A program made the position numbers and the translations under genes. 13,941 nt of DNA from Porticoccaceae bacterium (lineage in GTDB: Bacteria > Pseudomonadota > Gammaproteobacteria > Pseudomonadales > Porticoccaceae): assembly GCA_017858295.1 (NCBI GenBank), contig JAFMBU010000028.1:1-13941 (forward strand), written 5' to 3'. The notes below the pieces were generated by a model. It had not been told where the DNA came from, made no database searches, and saw only the letters and a list, made by a program, of their open reading frames with translations. Shown here one piece after another: positions 6,554-13,807 of this stretch; the stretch's first letter is position 1; each line of letters starts with the position of its first letter.

Positions 6554-7426
6554 ATGAACTGGCTGAAGCGAATTCGACCCAAGGGACCCGCGGGCACAAC
6601 AAGTGAGCGCTCAAATTCAGTTCCCGAGGGGCTGTGGAAAAAATGCCCTAAATGTGCCTCGCCGCTCTACCGACCAGAGTTAGAACGCAACCTCGATATC
6701 TGCCCTAAGTGTGAACACCATATGCGTATCGGCGCTCGCCGACGCTTGGATATTTTTCTCGACACTGATGGCCGTACTGAGGTCGCCCCAGAGGTTGAGC
6801 CCATAGATCGCCTCAAGTTTCGCGACGTTAAAAAATACAAAGATCGCCTCACTGATGCGCAGAAAAAGACCGGTGAAAAAGATGCTCTGGTTGCCATGAG
6901 TGGCAGCGTTAAAGGCGTACCTGTAGTGGCAGTGGCCTTTGAATTTGCCTTTCACGGTGGCTCTATGGGTTACGCCGTAGGAGAGAAATTTACCCGGGCG
7001 GCGAAACTTGCCTTGGCGGAAAACAAGCCGCTGATCTGTTTCTCAGCCACCGGTGGTGCCCGTATGCAGGAGGCCCTCATCTCGCTGATGCAGATGGCCA
7101 AAACCAGCGCTATTCTCGAGCGTATGCGAATCGCCGGCGTCCCCTATATCTCAGTTATGACTGACCCGGTCTATGGTGGCGTCTCAGCCAGTCTGGCCAT
7201 GTTGGGTGATATCAATGTTGCTGAGCCAGGTGCCAGAGCCGGTTTTGCCGGCCCCAATATTATTGAACAGACCATTCGCCAAAAATTGCCCAAGGGTTTT
7301 CAGCGCAGCGAATTCCTTCTGGAAAAGGGTCAGATCGATATGATTGTTGCTCGCCATCAGATGCGCGATCGTCTCTCGAGCATCCTCTCCAAATTTATGC
7401 ATCTGCCAGAACCAGCTGATGCCTGA
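6554..7426 (+). CDS. accD: Acetyl-CoA carboxylase carboxyltransferase subunit beta
   Basis: AccD pairs with AccA to move the carboxyl group from biotin on AccB to acetyl-CoA, making malonyl-CoA for fatty-acid synthesis. The 290-residue product (E. coli 304) starts MNWLKRIRP and carries the four-cysteine zinc finger C31-x2-C34 ... C50-x2-C53. The crotonase-fold carboxyltransferase domain shows FAFHGGSMGYAVGEKF, CFSATGGARMQEALISLMQ, TDPVYGGVSASLAMLGD and GFQRSEFLLEKG. The ATG at 6554 has AAAGGGA 5-11 nt upstream; an in-frame TTG 24 nt earlier is unlikely. In E. coli the zinc finger lets the enzyme bind its own mRNA; whether that occurs here cannot be read from sequence. The stop codon overlaps the folC start by 8 nt, implying coupled translation. 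Confidence 0.97.
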   Translation: MNWLKRIRPKGPAGTTSERSNSVPEGLWKKCPKCASPLYRPELERNLDICPKCEHHMRIGARRRLDIFLDTDGRTEVAPEVEPIDRLKFRDVKKYKDRLTDAQKKTGEKDALVAMSGSVKGVPVVAVAFEFAFHGGSMGYAVGEKFTRAAKLALAENKPLICFSATGGARMQEALISLMQMAKTSAILERMRIAGVPYISVMTDPVYGGVSASLAMLGDINVAEPGARAGFAGPNIIEQTIRQKLPKGFQRSEFLLEKGQIDMIVARHQMRDRLSSILSKFMHLPEPADA

Positions 7427-8726
7427 TCGCAATCTAGCGGAGTGGTTGACTCTGCTAGAAGCGCGGCATCCGGCCGAAATTGATTTAGGACTAGAGCGCG
7501 TTGCCGCGGTCTGGTCGACTATCCAGGGGCAGCGTCGCCAGCAGGGCAACGCAATCTCTCTTCCCACCGCGATTACCGTCGCCGGCACCAATGGCAAAGG
7601 CTCCTGCCTCGCTAGCATGCAGGCGGTTGCCCTGGCTCACGGCTACCGGGTCGGGCTATTTACCTCGCCACACTTTCTGTTTTACAACGAACGTATTGCG
7701 GTTCAGGGACAGCCGGTCGACGACCAGACTATTGTCCGTGCCTTTGATGAGATCGAGGCAGCTCGGGGCGATATCTCTTTAACCTACTTTGAATTTGGCA
7801 CTCTTGCCGCCCTGGTGGTTTTCGTCGATGCGGATCTTGATCTGATGCTACTGGAAGTCGGATTGGGTGGGCGACTGGATGCAATTAATATTATTGATGC
7901 GGATGTCGCCGTAGTCACCAGCATCGCCCTAGACCATCAGGCCTGGCTGGGTGACACCAGAGAGTTGATCGCTGTGGAAAAACTCGGGATAGCGCGTCCT
8001 TCGAGGCCCCTAGTTATAGCCGAAGCCGATGGTCCTGCGGGCTTTGACAGTATGATCGCTGCCACTGGTGCGCAGCCCTTTGTGATCGATAGGGATTTTA
8101 AGCTGGATCTTAAACTAGAGCCTGAGCGCTTTAGTCTTAGGCTTGCTGGTGCCGAACCCGGGTTTTTTAAAGGTCTGCCGGTGGCAGGATTAATGCCCAG
8201 TAATAAAGCGGCTGCACTGCAGGCGCTAAGCTGTGCAGGCTTTAGTCTGGAGGCAGATAAAGTGATCGCGGCCCTAGAGGGTCTGTCGCTCACTGGTCGT
8301 CAACAGCAACTGATGATTAATGATTGCACTGTGATTCTTGATGTCGCCCACAATCCCGCCGCGGCCATGGCTCTAGCTGCAGCGCTAGCGCCGATTAGCG
8401 GGCGCTATCTGGCCGTTGCCTCGGTGCTCAACGATAAGGATTGGCCGGGTATAGTTGGGCCCCTGAGTGGCGTTTTTGCCCAATGGTATGTGGGCGAAAT
8501 AAGCGATAGCGAGAGGGCGACTAAAGCTCAAACTATGCATGAAGTGTTATACAATGCAGGCCTTTCAAGTAGTTTGTTTGAGTCGGTTGAAGACGCTTTT
8601 AATAGCGCCCTGGCAGAGGTCGCTAAAGAGGCCAGCAAAGACGATGTGATTGTGGTGTTCGGATCTTTTCATACTGTCTCAGCCGTACTTAGTATGCAGC
8701 GTGAGTCTGATAGGTGTATTCAATGA
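7419..8726 (+). CDS. folC: Bifunctional folylpolyglutamate synthase / dihydrofolate synthase
   Basis: FolC adds glutamate to dihydropteroate and then further glutamates to folates, using ATP. The 435-residue product (E. coli 422) has a Mur-ligase fold. The P-loop AGTNGKGS (55-62) is followed by GLFTSPHFLFYNERI, LEVGLGGRLDAINIID, LDHQAWLGDTRELIAVEKLGI and the C-terminal LDVAHNPAA (307-315). K188 in the EKLGI block has the same number as the carbamylated lysine of E. coli FolC. An upstream in-frame ATG at 7344 would overlap accD by about 80 nt and is unlikely. The ATG at 7419 gives an 8-nt overlap (ATGCCTGA) and starts the conserved sequence. There is no good Shine-Dalgarno, so translation probably depends on ribosomes finishing accD. 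The 3' end overlaps the next start by ATGA. Confidence 0.96.
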   Translation: MPDRNLAEWLTLLEARHPAEIDLGLERVAAVWSTIQGQRRQQGNAISLPTAITVAGTNGKGSCLASMQAVALAHGYRVGLFTSPHFLFYNERIAVQGQPVDDQTIVRAFDEIEAARGDISLTYFEFGTLAALVVFVDADLDLMLLEVGLGGRLDAINIIDADVAVVTSIALDHQAWLGDTRELIAVEKLGIARPSRPLVIAEADGPAGFDSMIAATGAQPFVIDRDFKLDLKLEPERFSLRLAGAEPGFFKGLPVAGLMPSNKAAALQALSCAGFSLEADKVIAALEGLSLTGRQQQLMINDCTVILDVAHNPAAAMALAAALAPISGRYLAVASVLNDKDWPGIVGPLSGVFAQWYVGEISDSERATKAQTMHEVLYNAGLSSSLFESVEDAFNSALAEVAKEASKDDVIVVFGSFHTVSAVLSMQRESDRCIQ

Positions 8727-9244
8727 GTAATGGGTTACAGCAGCGAATAATCGGTGCCCTAGTTCTTGGCGCTCTGGGTTTAGTGATCTTGCCAATCGTC
8801 TTTGATTTTGCCGATCCACTAAAAATCGACCGTCAGAGTCGTTTGCCTGCAGCACCAGAAATTGAGCCTATTGAAGTTGTCAGAGCCCAGAGCCCAGAGG
8901 GCGATGTGAAATTGGGCGCCATAGATAGTCTGTTTAATATTGCCGAGTCAAAGCCCAGTGTCGATGTCAGTGAGGGCTTTTATGGTCTTAATGCCAATGA
9001 CTTGCCGCGTGCCTGGGTCTTACAAGCGGGCAGTTTTGAAGCCCGAGATAAAGCCGAAGGGCTGATGCAGAGTCTGCGCAAGAGTGGTTTCAAAGCCTTT
9101 GTAAAGACCGCGATTGTAGACAGCACCACCTTCTATCGCGTCTATGTGGGCCCCAAAGCGGACAAGCGCAGAGCCATCGCCGAGAAGGCAAAAATTGATA
9201 GCAACTTCGCCACTGATGCGATTGTGTTGCAGTACGTTCCCTGA
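8723..9244 (+). CDS. dedD: SPOR-domain membrane protein, DedD type
   Basis: DedD-type proteins are inner-membrane proteins whose periplasmic SPOR domain binds denuded septal peptidoglycan during cell division. The 173-residue product has a short cytoplasmic N-terminus, one membrane helix (about 9-29, IIGALVLGALGLVILPIVF), a variable linker (30-94) and a SPOR domain (about 95-173: AWVLQAGSFEARDKAEGL ... FYRVYVGPKADKRRA). The ATG at 8723 overlaps the folC stop as ATGA and has AGGTG about 8 nt upstream. A GTG nine bases earlier is a weaker choice. Position between folC and cvpA is the same as dedD in E. coli, which supports the symbol even though linker sequences are not conserved. Confidence 0.9.
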   Translation: MSNGLQQRIIGALVLGALGLVILPIVFDFADPLKIDRQSRLPAAPEIEPIEVVRAQSPEGDVKLGAIDSLFNIAESKPSVDVSEGFYGLNANDLPRAWVLQAGSFEARDKAEGLMQSLRKSGFKAFVKTAIVDSTTFYRVYVGPKADKRRAIAEKAKIDSNFATDAIVLQYVP

Positions 9245-9258
9245 TGCGAGGTTAGCCC

Positions 9259-9759
9259 GTGGAAGTGGCCACTGTAGATTGGATAATTATCGGTCTGGTA
9301 GCTCTATCAGCTCTAATCAGTCTGGTGCGTGGATTTGTCAAAGAGGCCATGTCCCTGGTTATCTGGGTGGTCGCCTTTGCTGTAGCGGTAAATTTCAAAC
9401 AGCCGGCGGCGACGCTGTTGGTGAATATGATTGATCAGCCATCGATTCGGCAATTGGTTGCCTTTGGCGGTCTGTTTGTAGGGACCTTACTGCTCGGCAG
9501 TATGGTCAATTTTTTATTGGGTAAATTAGTCAGCTCGACGGGATTGAGCGGAACCGACAGGATGCTCGGACTGGTTTTTGGTGTGTTTCGGGGGTTGTTA
9601 ATCGTTCTTGCTCTGGTGGTTATACTGCCCAGTGCATTGCCGGTTGATGAGGACCCCTGGTGGCAGGCGTCGGCGCTGATACCTGTGTTCCAGAGTTTTG
9701 AAGTCTGGGGTAGAGAGACGGCGGCGGCGATTAAAGATCTTCTACTAGGTTGGGTATAA
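9259..9759 (+). CDS. cvpA: CvpA family inner-membrane protein
   Basis: CvpA is a small inner-membrane protein, first known for colicin V production in E. coli; its exact biochemical role is unsettled. The 166-residue product has four likely membrane segments (about 7-23, 31-45, 66-86 and 103-124). It also has the family's conserved loops RGFVKEAMSLVIWV and GLSGTDRMLGLVFGVFRG. Translation starts at GTG 9259, with GAGG 9-12 nt upstream; an ATG replacement is not available without losing the first helix. It lies 14 nt after dedD and 3 nt before purF, the conserved cvpA-purF pair. I did not recognise a PurR-like operator upstream. Confidence 0.94.
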   Translation: MEVATVDWIIIGLVALSALISLVRGFVKEAMSLVIWVVAFAVAVNFKQPAATLLVNMIDQPSIRQLVAFGGLFVGTLLLGSMVNFLLGKLVSSTGLSGTDRMLGLVFGVFRGLLIVLALVVILPSALPVDEDPWWQASALIPVFQSFEVWGRETAAAIKDLLLGWV

Positions 9760-9762
9760 CAA

Positions 9763-11304
9763 ATGTGCGGTGTTGTTGGAATTTCCGGAAATTCAAATGT
9801 TAATGTAAGGCTCTATGATGCCTTGACTGTGTTGCAACATCGCGGTCAGGATGCCGCTGGCATTGTCACCGACCATGATGGTGAGATTCACGTCTGCAAA
9901 GGTGTTGGTCTGGCGCGAGATGTGTTCCGCACTGAGCATATGGCGCGATTGGTGGGCAACGTTGGCATAGGCCATGTGCGCTATCCCACAGCCGGCAGTT
10001 CCGGCCCGGCATTGGCTCAGCCATTCTATGTTAACTCTCCCTATGGCATCTGCATTGCTCACAACGGTAATCTGACCAATGCCGATGATCTGCGCAGACA
10101 TATTTTCCGCTCCGATCTGCGTCACCTGAATACTGATTCCGACTCGGAAGTGCTACTCAATGTTTTTGCCCATGAACTGCAGCTGCGCCGCAAGCTCGAA
10201 CCCTCCAGCGAAGATATTTTCGATGCGGTAAAGAATGTTCACCTCCGCGTTCGCGGTGCATACGGCGTCGTCGGGCTAGTGGCCAATCACGGTATGTTTG
10301 CCTTCCGCGATGTCTACGGCATTCGTCCGCTGTGTTACGGCGAGCGCGAGACTGAAGCCGGGACTGAATATGCAGTTGCCTCAGAGAGTGTGGTACTCGA
10401 CAGCATGGGCTTTGGTCAGATTAAAGATCTGCAGCCCGGCGAAGCGCTGTTTGTGGACAACAAAGGTGAGATCCATTTTCAGCAGTGTGCCGCCAAGCCT
10501 GAGTTAGTGCCCTGTATTTTTGAGCACGTTTACTTCGCCCGCCCGGACTCGATGATGGACAATATTTCGGTGTATAAATGCCGTCTGCGGATGGGGGAAA
10601 AGCTCGCCGAAAAAGTCCTGAAATTAATGCCGGACCATGATATCGATGTGGTTATCCCGATCCCCGATACCAGTCGGGTGTCCGCTCAGTCTATGGCTGA
10701 AACCCTGGGCGTAAAACTCCGTGAAGGGTTTATGAAAAATCGCTACATAGGCCGCACCTTTATTATGCCGGGCCAGACCCAGCGCAAGAAATCTGTGCGC
10801 CAAAAGCTCAATGCGGTAAAGCTGGAATTTGCCGGTAAGAATGTAATGCTAGTAGATGACTCCATTGTCCGCGGCACTACTTCCAAGGAAATTATTCAGA
10901 TGGCCCGAGACGCCGGAGCCAATAAAGTCTACATGGCCTCAGCAGCCCCAGGCGTTCGCTACCCCAATGTCTATGGCATCGATATGCCGTCGGCCAACGA
11001 GCTGATTGCGCACGGTCGCAGCGACGAGGAAGTGGGCGAGATTATTGGTGCTGACTGGATGATCTATCAGGATCTTGAGGATCTTGTCGCATCTGCTGCC
11101 GAGGGCAATTCGTCGATTAAACGCTTTGAGTGCTCGGTATTTAATGGCGACTATGTTACCGGCGATGTAGATGAAGCCTATCTTGCCCATATCGACCAGC
11201 AGCGCAATGACAATGCCAAGAGCGAGGGCGGTGCTTCCAGTAGCGGGCAAAAGAATCAGGTTATTGGTATTCACAATAACAATAGTGCGGCGAATATTAA
11301 CTAA
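9763..11304 (+). CDS. purF: Amidophosphoribosyltransferase
   Basis: PurF makes 5-phosphoribosylamine from PRPP and glutamine, the first committed step of purine synthesis. The 513-residue protein (E. coli 505) is complete. MCGVVGISG supplies the N-terminal nucleophile C2, exposed after methionine removal. The class-II glutamine amidotransferase domain runs to about 235 (LQHRGQDAAGI, GHVRYPTAGSS, CIAHNGNLTN). The phosphoribosyltransferase domain carries VIPIPDTSRVSAQ and the PRPP loop VMLVDDSIVRGTTS (361-374). No propeptide precedes C2, as in E. coli and unlike Bacillus. The last ~28 residues are a serine/asparagine-rich tail of low complexity. It follows cvpA by 3 nt and metZ comes 32 nt later. 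Confidence 0.98.
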   Translation: MCGVVGISGNSNVNVRLYDALTVLQHRGQDAAGIVTDHDGEIHVCKGVGLARDVFRTEHMARLVGNVGIGHVRYPTAGSSGPALAQPFYVNSPYGICIAHNGNLTNADDLRRHIFRSDLRHLNTDSDSEVLLNVFAHELQLRRKLEPSSEDIFDAVKNVHLRVRGAYGVVGLVANHGMFAFRDVYGIRPLCYGERETEAGTEYAVASESVVLDSMGFGQIKDLQPGEALFVDNKGEIHFQQCAAKPELVPCIFEHVYFARPDSMMDNISVYKCRLRMGEKLAEKVLKLMPDHDIDVVIPIPDTSRVSAQSMAETLGVKLREGFMKNRYIGRTFIMPGQTQRKKSVRQKLNAVKLEFAGKNVMLVDDSIVRGTTSKEIIQMARDAGANKVYMASAAPGVRYPNVYGIDMPSANELIAHGRSDEEVGEIIGADWMIYQDLEDLVASAAEGNSSIKRFECSVFNGDYVTGDVDEAYLAHIDQQRNDNAKSEGGASSSGQKNQVIGIHNNNSAANIN

Positions 11305-11336
11305 GCTGTGCGGCTATTTTGGAGCATTAATTGACT

Positions 11337-12557
11337 ATGTCAGACTCAGACAGCAACGATAACAACCGGCCAGCCGCTGAATCGGTGGCGGCCTATCAGC
11401 AGGCAACTCTGGCCATTCGCAGTGGCTATCAGCGCAGCCATGAGGCAGAGCACTCAGAGGCGATGTTCCTCACCTCCAGCTACGTGTTTGATAATGCCGA
11501 ATTAGCCGCCAAGCACTTCAGCAATGAACTGCAGGGCAATGTTTACTCCAGGTACACCAATCCCACGGTGCGTGCCTTTGAGGAGCGTCTTGCGGCGATG
11601 GAGGGCGCTGAGCAGGCTGTGGCCACGTCATCTGGTATGGCTGCCACTCTCAGTGTGGTTATGTCACTGCTTCAGTCTGGAGATCATATTCTCTGCTCCA
11701 CAGATGTCTTTGGCAGTACTCGAGTCATGCTCAATAACTATATTGTTAAATTTGGCGTCCAGGTCAGCTATGTGTCGTTGACCGATCTCGACGCCTGGCA
11801 GCAGGCAATTCAGCCCAACACAAAAATGCTATTTTGCGAGACGCCTTCTAATCCCATGTCTGAGGTAGCCGATCTAGAGGCGTTGGCCGCTCTGTCGAAA
11901 AAGGCTGGCGCACTCTTTGTGGTGGATAACTGTTTCTGTACGCCAGCGCTGCAAAAGCCTCTGCAGTGGGGTGCGGATATAGTGGTCCATTCGGCAACTA
12001 AATATCTCGATGGGCAGGGCCGCTGTCTAGGTGGTGCTGTAGTTGGCAACAGTGAGCTGATGGAAAAGGTTGTCGGCTTTTTGCGTGCCGCTGGACCCAC
12101 CATGAGTCCTTTTAATGCCTGGGTATTTCTTAAAGGTTTGGAAACCCTGCGTATCCGGATGCAGGCCCACTCGGCGAATGCCGCAGAGCTGGCCTCTTGG
12201 TTACAGAAGCATCCCAAGGTGACTAAGGTATTTTATGCTGGTCTGGAAGATCATCCCGGTCACAGCTTGGCCAAGAAGCAGCAATCTGATTTTGGTGGTG
12301 TGGTCTCTTTTGACGTGGTCGGTGGCCGCGAGCAAGCCTGGGTGGTGATTGATAACACGCGCATGCTCTCTCTGACCGCCAATCTCGGTGATACCAAAAC
12401 TACCATAGTCCATCCGGCAACCACCACCCATGGCCGCCTCTCCGATGAAGAGCGCCAGCAGGCGGGGATTGGTGAAAATCTGATTCGTATTGCTGTGGGG
12501 CTGGAAGATATTGTCGATATTAAAAATGATCTGCAGTTGGGTCTAGATGCTATTTAG
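11337..12557 (+). CDS. metZ: O-succinylhomoserine sulfhydrylase
   Basis: MetZ is a PLP enzyme that makes homocysteine directly from O-succinylhomoserine and sulfide, bypassing cystathionine. The 406-residue product (Pseudomonas MetZ about 403) belongs to the Cys/Met-metabolism PLP family. It shows YSRYTNPTVRAFEERLAAMEG, SSGMAATLSVVMSLLQSGDH, the cofactor-binding VVDNCFCTPALQKP, and the Schiff-base lysine K222 in VVHSATKYLDGQGR. Sequence alone cannot fully separate it from cystathionine gamma-synthase, but the purF-metZ neighbourhood is that of Pseudomonas metZ. Start choice is uncertain. ATG 11337 lies 12 nt after GGAG (11321-11324), while an in-frame TTG at 11331 is better spaced (6 nt) and would add two residues. 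The stop codon lies inside a 9-bp tandem repeat that repeats TAG in frame. Confidence 0.92.
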   Translation: MSDSDSNDNNRPAAESVAAYQQATLAIRSGYQRSHEAEHSEAMFLTSSYVFDNAELAAKHFSNELQGNVYSRYTNPTVRAFEERLAAMEGAEQAVATSSGMAATLSVVMSLLQSGDHILCSTDVFGSTRVMLNNYIVKFGVQVSYVSLTDLDAWQQAIQPNTKMLFCETPSNPMSEVADLEALAALSKKAGALFVVDNCFCTPALQKPLQWGADIVVHSATKYLDGQGRCLGGAVVGNSELMEKVVGFLRAAGPTMSPFNAWVFLKGLETLRIRMQAHSANAAELASWLQKHPKVTKVFYAGLEDHPGHSLAKKQQSDFGGVVSFDVVGGREQAWVVIDNTRMLSLTANLGDTKTTIVHPATTTHGRLSDEERQQAGIGENLIRIAVGLEDIVDIKNDLQLGLDAI

Positions 12558-12578
12558 GCCATTTAGGCCATTTAGGTC
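12552..12578 (+). repeat. 9-bp tandem repeat spanning the metZ stop codon
   Basis: ATTTAGGCC, ATTTAGGCC and ATTTAGGTC stand head to tail at 12552, 12561 and 12570. As the period is 9, the metZ stop TAG (12555) recurs in frame at 12564 and 12573, with another TAG at 12582. The rest of the 84-nt metZ-msrA gap shows no clear terminator or promoter. Confidence 0.85.
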
Positions 12579-12641
12579 TTTTAGTTAGGCGTACCCGTAC
12601 CATCCATTATTTTGTGGCGATAAAGCGCCGGGGTTAGAACT

Positions 12642-13265
12642 ATGTTCACGTTAAATCTTCCCACTGCGGATCAGGCCCTGCCCGGTCGTGACAATGCTAT
12701 GGAAATCAGCAACCGTAACTTTATCAATGGCCAGCCACTGCAGCCGCCATTTGCTGAGGGGCTCTCTTCAATGGTTGTGGGTATGGGCTGTTTTTGGGGT
12801 GCTGAGCGCCGTTTTTGGCAGCAAGAGGGTGTGGTTACCACAGCGGTGGGCTATGCCGGGGGAGCCACTCCCAATCCGACGTATGAAGAGGCCTGTTCTG
12901 GTATGACTGGCCATTCGGAAGTGGTCTTGGTGGTGTTTGATCCTGCACAAATAAGTTTTCAGCAATTGCTGACAGTGTTTTGGGAATCCCATGACCCTAC
13001 TCAGGGTATGCGTCAGGGCAATGATCAGGGCAGTCAGTATCGCTCGGTGATCTACTGTGATACTGAAGCCCAGCTTGAGCTGGCATTGGCTTCTGCTGAG
13101 ACTGTGCAGGGGCAGTTGACTGAGTTGGGTTTCGGTGAGATTACTACTGAGATTCGCATGGCGCCGACGTTCTTTTATGCTGAAGAGTATCACCAGCAGT
13201 ATTTGGCTAAGAATCCCGGTGGTTACTGTGGTTTGCGTGGTACTGGTATTAGCTGTGTGATTTAG
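12642..13265 (+). CDS. msrA: Peptide methionine-(S)-S-oxide reductase
   Basis: MsrA reduces the S epimer of methionine sulfoxide, free or in proteins, repairing oxidative damage with thioredoxin as reductant. The 207-residue product (E. coli 212) has the catalytic cysteine C50 in VVGMGCFWGAERRFW. Further landmarks are GYAGGATPNPTYEEACSGMTGHSE, FWESHDPTQGMRQGNDQGSQYRS (in two adjoining parts), and the resolving cysteines C196 and C205 in the C-terminal GGYCGLRGTGISCVI. So it is the three-cysteine E. coli-like form, with the same N-terminal extension ahead of the core. The ATG at 12642 has only a weak GGGG about 8 nt upstream. An in-frame ATG at 12699 (M20) is a possible shorter start. It lies 84 nt after metZ and converges on a minus-strand gene beyond the repeat array. 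Confidence 0.96.
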   Translation: MFTLNLPTADQALPGRDNAMEISNRNFINGQPLQPPFAEGLSSMVVGMGCFWGAERRFWQQEGVVTTAVGYAGGATPNPTYEEACSGMTGHSEVVLVVFDPAQISFQQLLTVFWESHDPTQGMRQGNDQGSQYRSVIYCDTEAQLELALASAETVQGQLTELGFGEITTEIRMAPTFFYAEEYHQQYLAKNPGGYCGLRGTGISCVI

Positions 13266-13365
13266 GTGATAGAGGCTGAAGAGCCACAGCTATTCTGAGG
13301 GAGATCCTTCGGCTTCGCTCAGGATGACAGGTTTTGGGCTGTTGTTCAGGCCACTTTGCAATCCA

Positions 13366-13457
13366 ACCGCATACCCATTGTCATCTCGACCGAACACTCA
13401 TTGTCATCCCGATCGCACACCCTTTGTCATTCCGGCCGCACACCCGTTGTCATCCCG
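13366..13457 (+). repeat. 23-bp tandem repeat group, 4 copies
   Basis: Copies start at 13366, 13389, 13412 and 13435, each close to ACCGCACACCCATTGTCATC followed by CCG. The fourth copy runs directly into the left arm of the first palindrome. No unique spacers lie between copies, so this is not a CRISPR array. Confidence 0.88.
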
Positions 13458-13518
13458 ACCGCAGCGGAGGGACCTCATCCAGTCGGCAGGAGATCCTTCG
13501 ACTTCGCTCAGGATGACA
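13448..13518. repeat. Imperfect palindrome 1 (29-bp arms, 13-nt loop)
   Basis: The arm at 13448-13476 begins TGTCATCCCGACCG. The arm at 13490-13518 ends CTCAGGATGACA. They are inverted copies at about 22-23 of 29 positions, with loop ATCCAGTCGGCAG. In RNA or single-stranded DNA this would form a long hairpin. Confidence 0.75.
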
Positions 13519-13550
13519 GGTTTTGGGCAGTTACCCAGGCCACTATCCCA

Positions 13551-13619
13551 GTCGCACACCCATTTTCATCCCGGCCGAACCCCCATTGTCATCCCAACCG
13601 CACACTCATTGTCATCCCG
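13551..13619 (+). repeat. 23-bp tandem repeat group, 3 copies
   Basis: Copies start at 13551, 13574 and 13597, homologous to the group at 13366-13457. They lead straight into the second palindrome. Confidence 0.88.
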
Positions 13620-13680
13620 ACCGCAGCGGAGGGATCTCATCCAGTCGGCAGGAGATCCTTCGACTCCGCTCAGGATGACA
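13610..13680. repeat. Imperfect palindrome 2 (29-bp arms, 13-nt loop)
   Basis: The arms lie at 13610-13638 and 13652-13680, with the same 13-nt loop as palindrome 1. The arms are nearly identical to those of palindrome 1, with T for C in GGGATCTC. Confidence 0.75.
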
Positions 13681-13712
13681 GGTTTTGGGCAGTTACCCAG
13701 GCCACTATCCCA

Positions 13713-13735
13713 ACCACACACCCATTGTCATCCCG
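13713..13735 (+). repeat. 23-bp repeat, single copy
   Basis: One copy of the 23-bp repeat (ACCACACACCCATTGTCATC, then CCG) precedes the third palindrome, completing the 4-3-1 series. Confidence 0.8.
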
Positions 13736-13796
13736 ACCGCAGTGGAGGGATCTCATCCAGTCGGCACAAAATCCTTCGAGTTCGCTCAGGACGACA
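13726..13796. repeat. Imperfect palindrome 3 (diverged right arm)
   Basis: The left arm is 13726-13754, the loop ATCCAGTCGGCAC, and the right arm 13768-13796. The right arm has drifted (AAAATCC, GAGTTCG, GACGACA), so this copy looks the oldest or least maintained. It ends 11 nt before the stop codon of the minus-strand gene. Confidence 0.7.
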
Positions 13797-13807
13797 GCGA
13801 ATGTCCG

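Larger units (their letters stand above)
13301..13796. repeat. Nested intergenic repeat array (three large units plus partial)
   Basis: A module beginning GAGATCCTTCGRCTTCGCTC starts at 13301, 13490, 13652 and, degenerate, at 13768, so the unit lengths are 189, 162 and 116 bp. Each unit has the arm, a shared spacer (GGTTTTGGGC...CAGGCCACT), a variable number of 23-bp repeats, then CAGCGGAGGGATCTC and ATCCAGTCGGCA. The unit-length differences are largely whole 23-bp steps (46 bp between units 2 and 3; 23 plus 4 between units 1 and 2). The array has open reading in all three forward frames because no stop codon occurs in the repeat. I treat those frames as non-coding. The 13266-13300 stretch before it holds nothing I recognise. 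Confidence 0.88.

Noticed and set aside
7344..7418. Upstream ATG as the folC start
   Set aside because: It would place 75 nt of extra coding sequence inside accD, and the added residues do not resemble FolC. The 7419 start gives the usual short overlap and the conserved N-terminus.
9245..9762. PurR-type operator before cvpA/purF
   Set aside because: The 14-nt and 3-nt gaps leave no room, and I saw no PurR-like palindrome near the dedD end.
11305..11336. SAM riboswitch before metZ
   Set aside because: The 32-nt gap between purF and metZ is too short for any known SAM riboswitch class to fit with a ribosome-binding site.
13366..13735. CRISPR array from regularly repeated 23-mers
   Set aside because: The 23-mers abut one another with no unique spacers, and there are no cas genes nearby.
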